Assembly: GCA_030447445.1 (NCBI GenBank)
Contig: JAUJOW010000001.1
Coordinates: 547,112-611,111, forward strand
Origin: Acidimicrobiales bacterium
Lineage (GTDB): Bacteria; Actinomycetota; Acidimicrobiia; Acidimicrobiales; Iamiaceae
DNA length: 64,000 nt
Direction: 5' to 3'
Shown: in pieces, positions 33,930 to 41,532 of the stretch
Position numbering within the stretch: the stretch's first letter is position 1
Layout: every line of letters starts with the position of its first letter
The notes under the pieces: model-generated
Seen by the model: only the letters and a program-made list of their open reading frames with translations
What the model was told of the DNA's origin: nothing
The model's database searches: none
Translations under genes and position numbers: made by a program

Positions 33930-34534
33930 CGACACCCTCCCCACTCCACCCGTGCACAGCCGAGATGGCGGCCGGGCGGGCTCACCTCGACGCCCTCCAC
34001 CGTGCTCTGGGCTCGCTCGAAGGGCAGTGCGCCCACCTGGGGCAGTGGGGTCACCACCTGGCCGGCGTGCTGGCCGGCGGTGGGCGGCTGCTGGCGGCCG
34101 GCAACGGGGGCAGTGCCGCTCACGCGCAGCACCTCACCGCCGAGCTGGTGGGGCGCTACCTCCACGACCGTCGACCGTTCAGCGCCATCGCCCTCCACGC
34201 CGACTCCTCGGCGGTGACCGCCATCGGCAACGACTACGGCTCCGACGCCGTGTTCGCCCGCCAGGTGGCCGGCCACGGCCGCGCCGGTGACGTCCTGGTC
34301 GTGCTCAGCACCTCGGGTCGCAGCGGCAACGTGGTCGAGGCCGCCTGCGAGGCCCGGCGCCAGGGGTTGACGAGCTGGGCCGTCACCGGCCCGGGACCCA
34401 ACCCGCTGGCCGAGGCCAGCGACGACGCCCTCTGCGTCCAAGCCACCGCCACCCCCACCATCCAGGAGGTCCACCAGGTCGTCGTGCACCTGCTGTGCGT
34501 CGCCGTCGACCGGGCGCTCGGGGTCGAGCCATGA
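33926..34534 (+). CDS. gmhA: Sedoheptulose-7-phosphate isomerase
   Basis: 202 residues, one SIS domain. It converts sedoheptulose-7-phosphate to D-glycero-D-manno-heptose-7-phosphate, the first committed step to ADP-heptose. LLAAGNGGSAAHAQHLTAELVGRY, GNDYGSDAVFARQV, LSTSGRSGNVVEA and PTIQEVHQVVVHLLC are the family motifs, including the metal-binding His/Glu residues. It is coupled to hldE by a 4-nt overlap. Confidence 0.88.
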   Translation: MTTPSPLHPCTAEMAAGRAHLDALHRALGSLEGQCAHLGQWGHHLAGVLAGGGRLLAAGNGGSAAHAQHLTAELVGRYLHDRRPFSAIALHADSSAVTAIGNDYGSDAVFARQVAGHGRAGDVLVVLSTSGRSGNVVEAACEARRQGLTSWAVTGPGPNPLAEASDDALCVQATATPTIQEVHQVVVHLLCVAVDRALGVEP

Positions 34535-35958
34535 CATCCGCCGGGCCGCTGGTCGTGGTGGGTGACGCCATGCTCGACCGCGACGTGTACGGGACCGTCG
34601 ACCGCGTCTGTCCCGACGCCCCGGTCCCGGTCGTCCGGGTGGAGGGCGAACACGCCCGGTCGGGAGGGGCGGCCCTGGCGGCGGTGCTGGCCGGCCAGCG
34701 GCACACCGGTCCGGTGGTGCTGGTGACCGCCCTCGGCGCCGACGAGGCCGGTGCGCAGTTGGCGTCGCTGCTGGAGGCGGCCGGCGTCACGGTCGTCGAC
34801 CTCGGGGCCGAGGGGCCCACGGTCGAGAAGGTGCGGGTTCGGGCTGCGGGCCAATCGCTGCTGCGCCTCGACCGGGGCGACCAGCCGTCCCCCGCCCGTC
34901 CGCCCCGGTCGGTGGCACCGGCCGTCGAGGCGCTGACCGCCGCCGTTGCCGTCCTCGTGTCCGACTACGGCGGCGGGCTCACCGCCGCCGGCCCGCTCCG
35001 TCGATGGCTGGCCGACGCGGCGGCGCGGCTCCCCACCGTGTGGGACCCCCATCCCCGTGGCGCCGAGCCGGTGGCGGCCTGTCGCCTGGCCACCCCGAAC
35101 CGAGCCGAGGCCACTCACACGGGGGCTCTGCCCCCGTGGCCCCCCGAGCCCACTCACACGCGGGCTCTGCCCGGCGTCGGGGAGCTGGTCGCCGCTGCCA
35201 CCACCCTCGTCGAGCGGTGGCAAGCCCACGGCGTGGCCATCACCCTGGGAGCCGACGGCGCCGTCCTCGTCGATCGGGCGGGCACGCCTCGGTTCACCCC
35301 CGCCCCCGTGGTCGACGGCGGCGATCCTTGCGGGGCGGGTGACTGCTTCGCCGCCGCCGCCGCCGTCGCCCTGGCCGAAGGGGCGCTGCCCTCCGAGGCC
35401 GTGGACCGGGCGGTGGCCGACGCGGCCGCGTTCGTGGCCGCCGGCGGTGCCGGCACGGTGAGGCCGGTGCCGGCCGTGCCTTCGTCGACACCGCAGTGCG
35501 CCCGGGGGGTGGCCACCACCGTCGCATCGGTGCGGGCCACCGGCGGGACGGTCGTCGCCACCGGGGGATGCTTCGACCTCGTCCACGCCGGCCACGTGGC
35601 CATGCTCGACGACGCCCGCCGGCTCGGGGACTGGCTCGTCGTGCTCCTCAACTCCGACGACTCGGTCCGCCGGCTGAAGGGACCGGGCCGGCCCCTCCAG
35701 TCCCAGGACGACAGGGCCGCCGTGCTCCGCTCCCTCGGCTCGGTCGACGACGTGATCGTGTTCGACGAGGACACCCCGGTCGCCGCGCTGGAGGTGCTCC
35801 GGCCCGACGTCTTCGTCAAGGGCGGCGACTACACCGTGGCCGACCTGCCCGAGGCCGCCGCCCTCCGCCGCTGGGGCGGCAACGCCGTGGTCGTGCCCTA
35901 CCTTCCCGGCCGTTCCACCACCCGACTCGTCAAGGGAGCGTCCCGCCATGACCGCTGA
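34531..35958 (+). CDS. hldE: Bifunctional heptose-7-phosphate kinase / heptose-1-phosphate adenylyltransferase
   Basis: 475 residues. The N-terminal ribokinase-type domain (about 1-315) has VVVGDAMLDRDVYG, VSDYGGGL, WDPHPRGAEPV and the catalytic GGDPCGAGDCFAA. The C-terminal cytidylyltransferase-type domain (about 335-475) has GGCFDLVHAGHVAML, FVKGGDYT and GRSTTRL. It makes ADP-D-glycero-beta-D-manno-heptose from the 7-phosphate together with GmhB. A GC hairpin repeat inserts THTGALPPWPPEPTHTRALP-like residues after TPNRAEA (about residues 195-215). Overlaps the SDR gene by 11 nt. Confidence 0.86.
   Translation: MTSAGPLVVVGDAMLDRDVYGTVDRVCPDAPVPVVRVEGEHARSGGAALAAVLAGQRHTGPVVLVTALGADEAGAQLASLLEAAGVTVVDLGAEGPTVEKVRVRAAGQSLLRLDRGDQPSPARPPRSVAPAVEALTAAVAVLVSDYGGGLTAAGPLRRWLADAAARLPTVWDPHPRGAEPVAACRLATPNRAEATHTGALPPWPPEPTHTRALPGVGELVAAATTLVERWQAHGVAITLGADGAVLVDRAGTPRFTPAPVVDGGDPCGAGDCFAAAAAVALAEGALPSEAVDRAVADAAAFVAAGGAGTVRPVPAVPSSTPQCARGVATTVASVRATGGTVVATGGCFDLVHAGHVAMLDDARRLGDWLVVLLNSDDSVRRLKGPGRPLQSQDDRAAVLRSLGSVDDVIVFDEDTPVAALEVLRPDVFVKGGDYTVADLPEAAALRRWGGNAVVVPYLPGRSTTRLVKGASRHDR
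35111..35172 (+). repeat. GC-hairpin repeat inserted in frame in hldE
   Basis: CACGGGGGC-TCT-GCCCCCGTG (35118-35138) is a perfect 9-bp hairpin. The element CCACTCACACG-GGGCTCTGCCC occurs twice 39 bp apart (35111 and 35150), so the insertion keeps frame. Similar TCT-loop hairpins are common as intergenic repeats in GC-rich bacteria. Confidence 0.65.
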
Positions 35959-36688
35959 CCCGCGTCCCACCGTCGACGGCGGGGAGCATCACCCCGCTCC
36001 GGTCTTGGCGGGCAGTGACGTCGTCGTCACCGGCGGGGCCTCCGGCCTCGGTGCCGCCGTCGCCGACGCCGTGCTCGCCGCCGGAGCACGACCGGTCGTC
36101 CTCGACCGCCGGCCCCCGCTGGGGGAGGTGCCCTTCGAGGAGGTCGACCTGGCCGACACGGCGGAGACCGAGGCCGCCGTCACCCGGGTGGCCGAGCGCC
36201 TCGGCGGTCTCGACGCCGTCGTCACCTGCGCCGGCGTCGACGTCCCTGCCCCCCTCACCGCGCTCCCCTCCGAGGACTGGGAGCGGATCGTGCGGGTCAA
36301 CCTGTTCGGCACCGTCTCGGTCGTGCGAGCGGCGCTGCCGTTCCTCGAGGAGCGCCAGGGTCGGGTGGTCACGGTGGCCTCGACGCTCGGCCACCGGGCC
36401 GTCGGCGACGCCTCGGCCTACTGCGCCAGCAAGTGGGGGGTGGTGGGCTTCACCCGGGCCATCACCGCCGAGCTGAAGGGCCGGGTGGGCGTCACGCTCC
36501 TCACCCCCGGCGGCATGGCCACCGGCTTCTTCGACGACCGGACCGAGCAGTACAAGCCGGGGCCCGACGCCCGCCTGTGCGACCCGGCCGAGGTGGCCGA
36601 TGCCGTGGTGTTCGCCCTCAGCCGGCCGCCCGGCTGCGAGGTGAAGGAGCTGGTGATCGCCGGGCCGAACGAGACCTCTTGGCCGTGA
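35948..36688 (+). CDS. Short-chain dehydrogenase/reductase
   Basis: 246 residues, classical SDR: TGGASGLGAAV (NAD-binding, about 29-39), CAGVDVPAPL, a Ser in VASTLGH and YCASK (catalytic Tyr/Lys). Position inside the heptose operon suggests it acts on a nucleotide sugar or lipid-linked sugar. HldD epimerases are longer extended SDRs, so this is not an obvious HldD; a non-orthologous replacement is only a guess. Confidence 0.8.
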   Translation: MTADPRPTVDGGEHHPAPVLAGSDVVVTGGASGLGAAVADAVLAAGARPVVLDRRPPLGEVPFEEVDLADTAETEAAVTRVAERLGGLDAVVTCAGVDVPAPLTALPSEDWERIVRVNLFGTVSVVRAALPFLEERQGRVVTVASTLGHRAVGDASAYCASKWGVVGFTRAITAELKGRVGVTLLTPGGMATGFFDDRTEQYKPGPDARLCDPAEVADAVVFALSRPPGCEVKELVIAGPNETSWP

Positions 36689-36695
36689 TCCGGCC

Positions 36696-37694
36696 GTGAC
36701 GGTCGGGACGCCCGGGGGCGGACCGCCGCGGGTGGTGGTGCTCCGGGCGCTCGGCCTCGGTGACCTGTTGACGGCCGTCCCCGCCCTCCGCGGTCTCCGC
36801 CGCCGGTACCCCGACCACCGGGTGGAGTTGCTCACACCGGGCATCCTCGGCCCCCTGGCCCTCGCCAGCGGGGCCGTCGACGCCGTCGTCGACCATCACG
36901 GGCTGGACTGCCTGCCGACCGCCGCTGCCGGAGCGGCGGTGGCCGTCAACCTGCACGGCCGCGGGCCTCAGAGCACCCGCCTCCTCGCCGCCAGCGGGCC
37001 GGGACGGCTGGTGGCCTTCTCTCACCCCGAGCTGGACGAGACCGTCGGCGCCACCAAGGCCCCGGTGTGGTGCGAGGACGAGCATGAGGTCCACCGGTGG
37101 TGCTGGCTGGTCGCCGCCGTCGGCGCCACCGCCGATCCCGCCGACCTGCGGCTCCCGGCACCGGTCCCCCGCAGCCACCAGCCGACCGAGGTGCTCGTGC
37201 ACCCAGGGGCCGCCTCACCGGCCCGTCGGTGGCCGGCCGAGCGTTGGGGTCAGGTGGTGGCCGCCCTGGCCCACCACGGCCACCGGGTCCTGATCACGGG
37301 CGGTCCCGACGAGGTGGCGCTGGCCCGCAGGGTGGCCGACGTGGCCGACGCCGCTGTGGGCGGCGGCGCCGGATCGTCGGGCTGCCGGGTGGTCGCCGGC
37401 GCCACCGACCTCGACGGGCTCTGCCGGTTGGTGGCCGGCGCCCGGCTGGTCCTCTGCGGCGACACCGGCGTGGCCCATCTGGCCACCGCCTACGCCGTGT
37501 CCTCGGTCGTCCTGTTCGGGCCGACCTCGCCGGCCCGGTGGGGACCGGTGACCGACGGGCCCCACACCGTGCTCTGGGCCGGGCGGACCGGCGACCCCCA
37601 CGGCACCGTGGTCGATCCTGGCCTGTGCGAGATCGCCGTCGACGACGTCCTCACCGCCGCCAACGCTCGACTCGCCCGACCCGTCCCCTCCTGA
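36696..37694 (+). CDS. GT9 heptosyltransferase-like protein
   Basis: 332 residues. VVVLRALGLGDLLTAVPALRGLRRRYPDHRVELLTP at the N-terminus, EVLVHPGAASPARRWPAERW, VLITGGPDEVALAR and LCGDTGVAHLATAYAVSSVVLFGPTSPARWGP (Asp/His donor site) identify the GT9 fold. Second GT9 in the operon, with GTG start 7 bp after the SDR stop. Probably adds another heptose or related sugar. Last gene of the block. Confidence 0.84.
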   Translation: MTVGTPGGGPPRVVVLRALGLGDLLTAVPALRGLRRRYPDHRVELLTPGILGPLALASGAVDAVVDHHGLDCLPTAAAGAAVAVNLHGRGPQSTRLLAASGPGRLVAFSHPELDETVGATKAPVWCEDEHEVHRWCWLVAAVGATADPADLRLPAPVPRSHQPTEVLVHPGAASPARRWPAERWGQVVAALAHHGHRVLITGGPDEVALARRVADVADAAVGGGAGSSGCRVVAGATDLDGLCRLVAGARLVLCGDTGVAHLATAYAVSSVVLFGPTSPARWGPVTDGPHTVLWAGRTGDPHGTVVDPGLCEIAVDDVLTAANARLARPVPS

Positions 37695-37700
37695 GGCGGT

Positions 37701-37785
37701 GGTCACACCTGGATGCTGCACCGCATGCACGGTCGGGCAGGCGGCCATGGCCACGGTGGTGTCGCTGGGCGGGACGCCGCGCTGA
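37701..37785 (+). pseudogene. Enoyl-CoA hydratase remnant with internal deletion
   Basis: GTCACACCTGGATGCTGC and GGCGGCCATGGCCACGGTGGTG match 59877-59938 of the intact enoyl-CoA hydratase gene, then the sequence jumps to TCGCTGGGCGGGACGCCGCGCTGA, matching the 3' end of that gene near 60210-60234. About 268 bp of the model are missing. The homology continues into the family B palindrome. It is the tail of a duplicated copy, now not translatable as a hydratase. Confidence 0.65.
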
Positions 37786-37789
37786 GGCT

Positions 37790-37826
37790 GGTGCGCTCGA
37801 GCCGGCCACGCCCGAGCAAGCGCACC
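37790..37826. repeat. 37-bp REP-like palindrome (family B), copy 1
   Basis: GGTGCGCT...AGCGCACC arms around GAGCCGGCCACGCCCGAG. Two more copies at 60239-60275 and 61368-61404 share the same length and core. Confidence 0.75.
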
Positions 37827-37883
37827 ATCCCGAGAAGGCGCACGAGCCTGCTCTCCTCGCGCTCGACGGGCCCCGGTGACGCC

Positions 37884-38840
37884 TCAGAGCGAGAGGCGGG
37901 GCAGGACCTCGTCGCGGTAGAAGGCGAGGAACGGCTCCTGGTCTGCGCCGATCTGTTGGACATACACCTCGTCGAAGCCGGCCTCGAGGTAGGCCTCGAC
38001 CGACTGGGCGTGGACCTCCGGGTCGGGCCCGCAGGGGGCCGAGCCGACAGCGTCGTCCTCGCTCACGAGCGAGCAGGCCTGCTCGAAGTGGGCCGGCGTG
38101 GCCAGCTCCTGGGCCAGTTCGCCGGGCAGCCCGGTGTTCGGCCACATCTCCGCCACGAGCTTGCGGGCGGCGGCCTCGTCCGGCCCCCAGCACACCTTCG
38201 GGCCTCCGAGCACCGGCCCCCGCCCACCCTCGCTGCGGTACTGCCGCACCAGCTCCTCGGCCGGCGAGGTGGTGACGAGGCCGTCACCGATCCGGGCCGC
38301 GAGAGAGCACGCTTTGGGGCCGAAGGCCGACACGTAGATGGGCGGCGGTTCGTCGGGAACGGTGTACAGCCGGGCGTTCTCGACCGTGTAGTGGCGACCG
38401 CGGTGGCTCTCGTTCCCACCTCCCCACAGGAGGCGGATCACCTCCACGGACTCCTCGAGCATCTCGAGTCGTTCGTCGGCCGCCGGCCAGCGGTCACCGA
38501 GGATGTGCTCGTTCAGGTTCTCGCCCGACCCCACGCCGAGGAAGAACCGTCCTTCGGCCATCACCGCCGCCGTGGCCGCCGCCTGGGCCACGATGGCCGG
38601 GTGGATGCGCACGGTCGGGCAGGTCACGCCCGTACCCATCCGAAGGCCCGGCGCCGCGTGGGCGATCCCGCCCAGCACCGACCACACGAACGGGCTCTGG
38701 CCCTGGCGGTCGATCCAGGGGTGGAAGTGGTCTGAGACCCACACGTCACCGAAGCCGTGGTCGGCAGCCATCGCCGCATACCGGACGAGGTCCCCGGGGG
38801 AGTGCTCCTCGGAGGAGAGGGCGACACAGACCTTGGACAC
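37884..38840 (-). CDS. F420-dependent LLM-class oxidoreductase (G6PD-like)
   Basis: 318 residues. Luciferase-like F420 family of the TIGR03557 type: VWVSDHFHPWIDRQGQSPFVW, TGVTCPTVRIHPAIVAQAAAT and GVGSGENLNEHILGDRWP are typical. Relatives include F420-dependent glucose-6-phosphate dehydrogenase, but the substrate here is unknown. Presence implies F420 synthesis in the host. It lies 3' of the sigma-factor gene on the same strand. Confidence 0.85.
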   Translation of the reverse strand: MSKVCVALSSEEHSPGDLVRYAAMAADHGFGDVWVSDHFHPWIDRQGQSPFVWSVLGGIAHAAPGLRMGTGVTCPTVRIHPAIVAQAAATAAVMAEGRFFLGVGSGENLNEHILGDRWPAADERLEMLEESVEVIRLLWGGGNESHRGRHYTVENARLYTVPDEPPPIYVSAFGPKACSLAARIGDGLVTTSPAEELVRQYRSEGGRGPVLGGPKVCWGPDEAAARKLVAEMWPNTGLPGELAQELATPAHFEQACSLVSEDDAVGSAPCGPDPEVHAQSVEAYLEAGFDEVYVQQIGADQEPFLAFYRDEVLPRLSL

Positions 38841-38886
38841 GGCGATCTCCTGGGTGGCTGGTGGGCTGGAGGACTGGACTGGCTCG

Positions 38887-39849
38887 TCAGGCGTCGGCCG
38901 GCATGCGGCTGCGGAGCCGGCGCAACGACGCCGTCAGCCACCGCGACACCTGCATCTGGCTCACGTCGTAACGCTCGGCGATCTCGGACTGGGACAGGTC
39001 CTCGAAGAAGTACAGGGCCAGCACCTCGCGGTCACGGTCGGTGAGCTCGTCGAGGGCCTGGGCCAGCGCCACCCGGTTCTCGGCCCGGACGTACCCCACG
39101 TCGGTGGACCCGAGCAGGTCGGATCGGCGCTCGCCGTCGCCCATGGGGGCGTCGAGGGAGGACACGGATCGGGCGTGGGTGGCCTCCTGGGCCACCAGCA
39201 GCGTCTCCTGGTCGACCCCGAGCTCCCGGGCCACCTCGGCCACCGACGGCGACCGGCCGAGCCGCATGGTGAGGCGATCGGCGACGTCACGGGCGGGCAC
39301 GGCCAGCTCGTGCACTCGGCGCGGCACCCGCAACGACCACCCCAGGTCGCGGTAGTGGCGCTTGAGGGAGCCGAGGATGGTGGGGCTGGCAAAGGCCGGG
39401 AACGGGATCCCCCGGGCGGGGTCGAACCGCTCGAGGGCGATGAGGAGCGCCTCCAGCGCCACCTGGACCAGGTCCTCCAGGGCCTCGCCCTCGCGGTGCA
39501 GCCGGCGGGCCAGGGCCATGGCGTACCCGCGGTACTCCTCCACCAACTGGGCCCGTATCGCCGGTTGCCGGCTGCGGGCGTAGCGGACGTGGAGGAGCCA
39601 GACGTCGACGTCGACCCCCGGGGAGGTGGCGTCGTCCTCGGCGTCGATGCCCCGAGGGATGCTCCGCCAGGCCTGGACCAGGTCGAGCTGGTCTTGCACC
39701 TCGTCGAGCTCGGCCCGGGCCCGGCGTCGGGCGGTGCCGCTGCCGGCTCGGACCCGGGCCGCCTCGGCGCGGGTGCGGCGGGCTCGGTCGAGATCATCGT
39801 GGTGGCGGCGGCCAACCGCAGCAGCAACCGTGGGTGACGCGGTGGGCAC
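38887..39849 (-). CDS. SigB/SigF-family RNA polymerase sigma factor
   Basis: 320 residues. Regions 2 (YRGYAMALARRLHREGEALEDLVQVALEALL and FDPARGIPFPAFASPTILGSLKRHYRD), 3 (RVPRRVHEL, LGRSPSVAEVARELG) and 4 (LTDRDREVLALYFFEDLSQSEIAERYDVSQMQVSRWL) are intact. An N-terminal extension of about 85 basic, Ala/Arg-rich residues is unusual. Such factors govern general stress or developmental genes through RsbW-type partner switching; an RsbW-like gene lies at 25.9 kb but not adjacent. Confidence 0.9.
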   Translation of the reverse strand: MPTASPTVAAAVGRRHHDDLDRARRTRAEAARVRAGSGTARRRARAELDEVQDQLDLVQAWRSIPRGIDAEDDATSPGVDVDVWLLHVRYARSRQPAIRAQLVEEYRGYAMALARRLHREGEALEDLVQVALEALLIALERFDPARGIPFPAFASPTILGSLKRHYRDLGWSLRVPRRVHELAVPARDVADRLTMRLGRSPSVAEVARELGVDQETLLVAQEATHARSVSSLDAPMGDGERRSDLLGSTDVGYVRAENRVALAQALDELTDRDREVLALYFFEDLSQSEIAERYDVSQMQVSRWLTASLRRLRSRMPADA

Positions 39850-40017
39850 GAGCTTCGCCTCCTTGGCAGGTGCACCGTTCTCGCCCGGGTGTTCGGCCCT
39901 TGCTTGCTACCCCGTTCGGGCTCGAACATGCGCCGGCGGTGACATCGCCATAGGGTGCCGGCCGACCCGACCGGTCGTTGGCCGTGATGGCTCCGGCGGG
40001 ACACCTCTCGTTCACCT

Positions 40018-40926
40018 GTGGATCCCGACCCGTACGCCCCGCCCGCGGTCACCGTCGTGGTCATCACCCGGGATCGGCGCTCCTCGCTCCTGCGCACCCT
40101 CGGACGCCTCACCGATGAGGGCGGCACCCCCGCAGTGGCCGGCGCCGACGCCGGCGGCCGGGCCCGGCCCCCGGTCATCGTGGTCGACAACGGCTCCGCC
40201 GACGGGACGACCGAGGCCGTGGCCACCGCCCATCCCGCCGTGGCCGTGATCGGCCTACCCGACAACCTCGGCGCCGCCGGTCGCAACGTCGGTGTGAGCG
40301 AAGCCACCACCCGCTATGTCGCCTTCGCCGACGACGACTCGTGGTGGGCCCCGGGGGCCCTCGACCGGGCGGCGGCGGTGCTCGACGCCCACCCGAGGCT
40401 CGCGCTGGTGGCGGCGCGGGTGCTCGTCGGCCCCGAGGAGCGGCTCGACCCCACCTGCGCGGCCATGGCCACCAGCCCCCTCGGTGATGGCGACGACGGG
40501 CCCGGTCCCTCGGTGCTCGGCTTCCTCGCCTGTGGATCGGTGGTGCGCCGGGATGCGTTCCTCGCCGTCGGGGGCTTCGAACGGCGGCTCGGCGTCGGTG
40601 GCGAGGAGGAGCTGCTGGCCCTCGACCTGGCCGCCGCCGGCTGGGACCTGGCCTACGTCGGCTGCGTGGTGGCCCACCACCATCCGGCCCCCGCCCGCGA
40701 CGTCGAAGGCCGTCGCCGACGCCAGACCCGCAACTCCCTGTGGGTGGCCTGGCTGCGCTTGCCCGTTGACCTGGCCGGGCGCGAGTCGGTGCGGGTGGCC
40801 CGCTCGGCGGTGGGCACCAGCGGGGGCCGGCGGGGGATCGTCGACGCGGTGGCCGGCTGGCGGTGGGTACGCCAGGGACGGGCCGTCGTGCCGCCCGACG
40901 TCGCCGCCCGCCGGCGCCGCCTGTGA
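40018..40926 (+). CDS. GT2 glycosyltransferase
   Basis: 302 residues. TVVVITRDRRSSLLRTL, VVDNGSADGTTEAV and AFADDDSWWAPGAL (DxD metal site) are the GT2 motifs; GVGGEEELLALDLAAAGWDLAYV is the acceptor-side ED region. Stand-alone, no membrane helices. GTG 40018 start. The second copy of the 102-bp repeat follows 12 bp after the stop. Confidence 0.82.
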   Translation: MDPDPYAPPAVTVVVITRDRRSSLLRTLGRLTDEGGTPAVAGADAGGRARPPVIVVDNGSADGTTEAVATAHPAVAVIGLPDNLGAAGRNVGVSEATTRYVAFADDDSWWAPGALDRAAAVLDAHPRLALVAARVLVGPEERLDPTCAAMATSPLGDGDDGPGPSVLGFLACGSVVRRDAFLAVGGFERRLGVGGEEELLALDLAAAGWDLAYVGCVVAHHHPAPARDVEGRRRRQTRNSLWVAWLRLPVDLAGRESVRVARSAVGTSGGRRGIVDAVAGWRWVRQGRAVVPPDVAARRRRL

Positions 40927-40937
40927 ATCGCGCTCAG

Positions 40938-41039
40938 AGGTTGCGCGGATAGGTCACGTCCTGCCTCCCAAAGCAGTGCGGCTTCGCCGCAACACGCGCC
41001 GTGCTCGATGGAGGCCTCGCCTATCGGCTCGGCCTCTCA
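40938..41039. repeat. 102-bp convergent-intergenic repeat (family A), copy 2
   Basis: Same length as 8062-8163 with five differences by eye. It again lies between a plus-strand gene stop and the stop of a minus-strand gene, whose TGA is the complement of the last TCA of the repeat. Confidence 0.8.
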
Positions 41040-41429
41040 GTCCTGCTTCCGGGCGATGGCCTGACCCAGCTCGAGCTTGGTCATCTTCGATCGACCCCGG
41101 ACGCCGAGCGCCTTGGCCCGCTCGTAGAGCTCGGCTCGGCGGTGCCCGACCACGTCGACCCCGCCGGCGGTCTCGCTGCGGCCCTCCCGAGCCTTGGGAT
41201 CGCTGGCCCGGGGGTCCGAGGGCCCCTTCCCGTCCTTCGGCTCCCAGTGGTCGCCGACCTTCTCGAAGGAGTGCTTGAGCGAGGCGTACGCCGTCCGGTT
41301 GGCCCGCTCTCCGGGGCCGTACTGGTCCTCGGCCGCCTCGAGCGTCTTGCGGAACGTGCGCTTGGCCTTGGCCGGCGACCGCTTCAGGGTTCCCGGCAGA
41401 TCAGCGTCGCCGGACTGCTTCGGTGCCAT
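41037..41429 (-). CDS. ChaB-like protein with C-terminal Rho_N/SAP-like motif
   Basis: 130 residues. LPGTLKRSPAKAKRTFRKTLEAAEDQYG and RANRTAYASLKHSFEKVGDHWEPK match the ChaB fold, and the C-terminal RRAELYERAKALGVRGRSKMTKLELGQAI resembles the Rho N-terminal/SAP-type helix-turn-helix often found in small actinobacterial proteins. Function unknown, possibly nucleic-acid binding. Starts at ATG 41429. Confidence 0.72.
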   Translation of the reverse strand: MAPKQSGDADLPGTLKRSPAKAKRTFRKTLEAAEDQYGPGERANRTAYASLKHSFEKVGDHWEPKDGKGPSDPRASDPKAREGRSETAGGVDVVGHRRAELYERAKALGVRGRSKMTKLELGQAIARKQD

Positions 41430-41472
41430 GTCCCCGGGTTCCCCGGCCCCGCCCCTCGCCAAACCTGCCCGC

Positions 41473-41520
41473 CTTCTCGGGACATGAGCACGGCCATGGC
41501 CCTGCCCGAGTCCCGAGAAC
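41473..41520 (+). repeat. 48-bp palindromic REP-like repeat (family C), copy 2
   Basis: TTCTCGGGAC...GTCCCGAGAA arms. It is intergenic between the ChaB-like start (41429) and the stop of the ferritin-like gene (41533), and matches the reverse complement of 21087-21134. Confidence 0.75.
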
Positions 41521-41532
41521 GGCAGAGGGTGG

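Noticed and set aside
35948..36688. SDR gene as HldD epimerase
   Set aside because: It is a classical 246-residue SDR, not the longer extended-SDR type of HldD.
39900..39945. GTTCGGGCTCGAAC palindrome upstream of the sigma-factor gene, considered as a LexA box or SigB-type promoter
   Set aside because: The half-sites are in the wrong order for LexA, and the GTTC to GGGTA spacing is too short for a SigB/SigF promoter.
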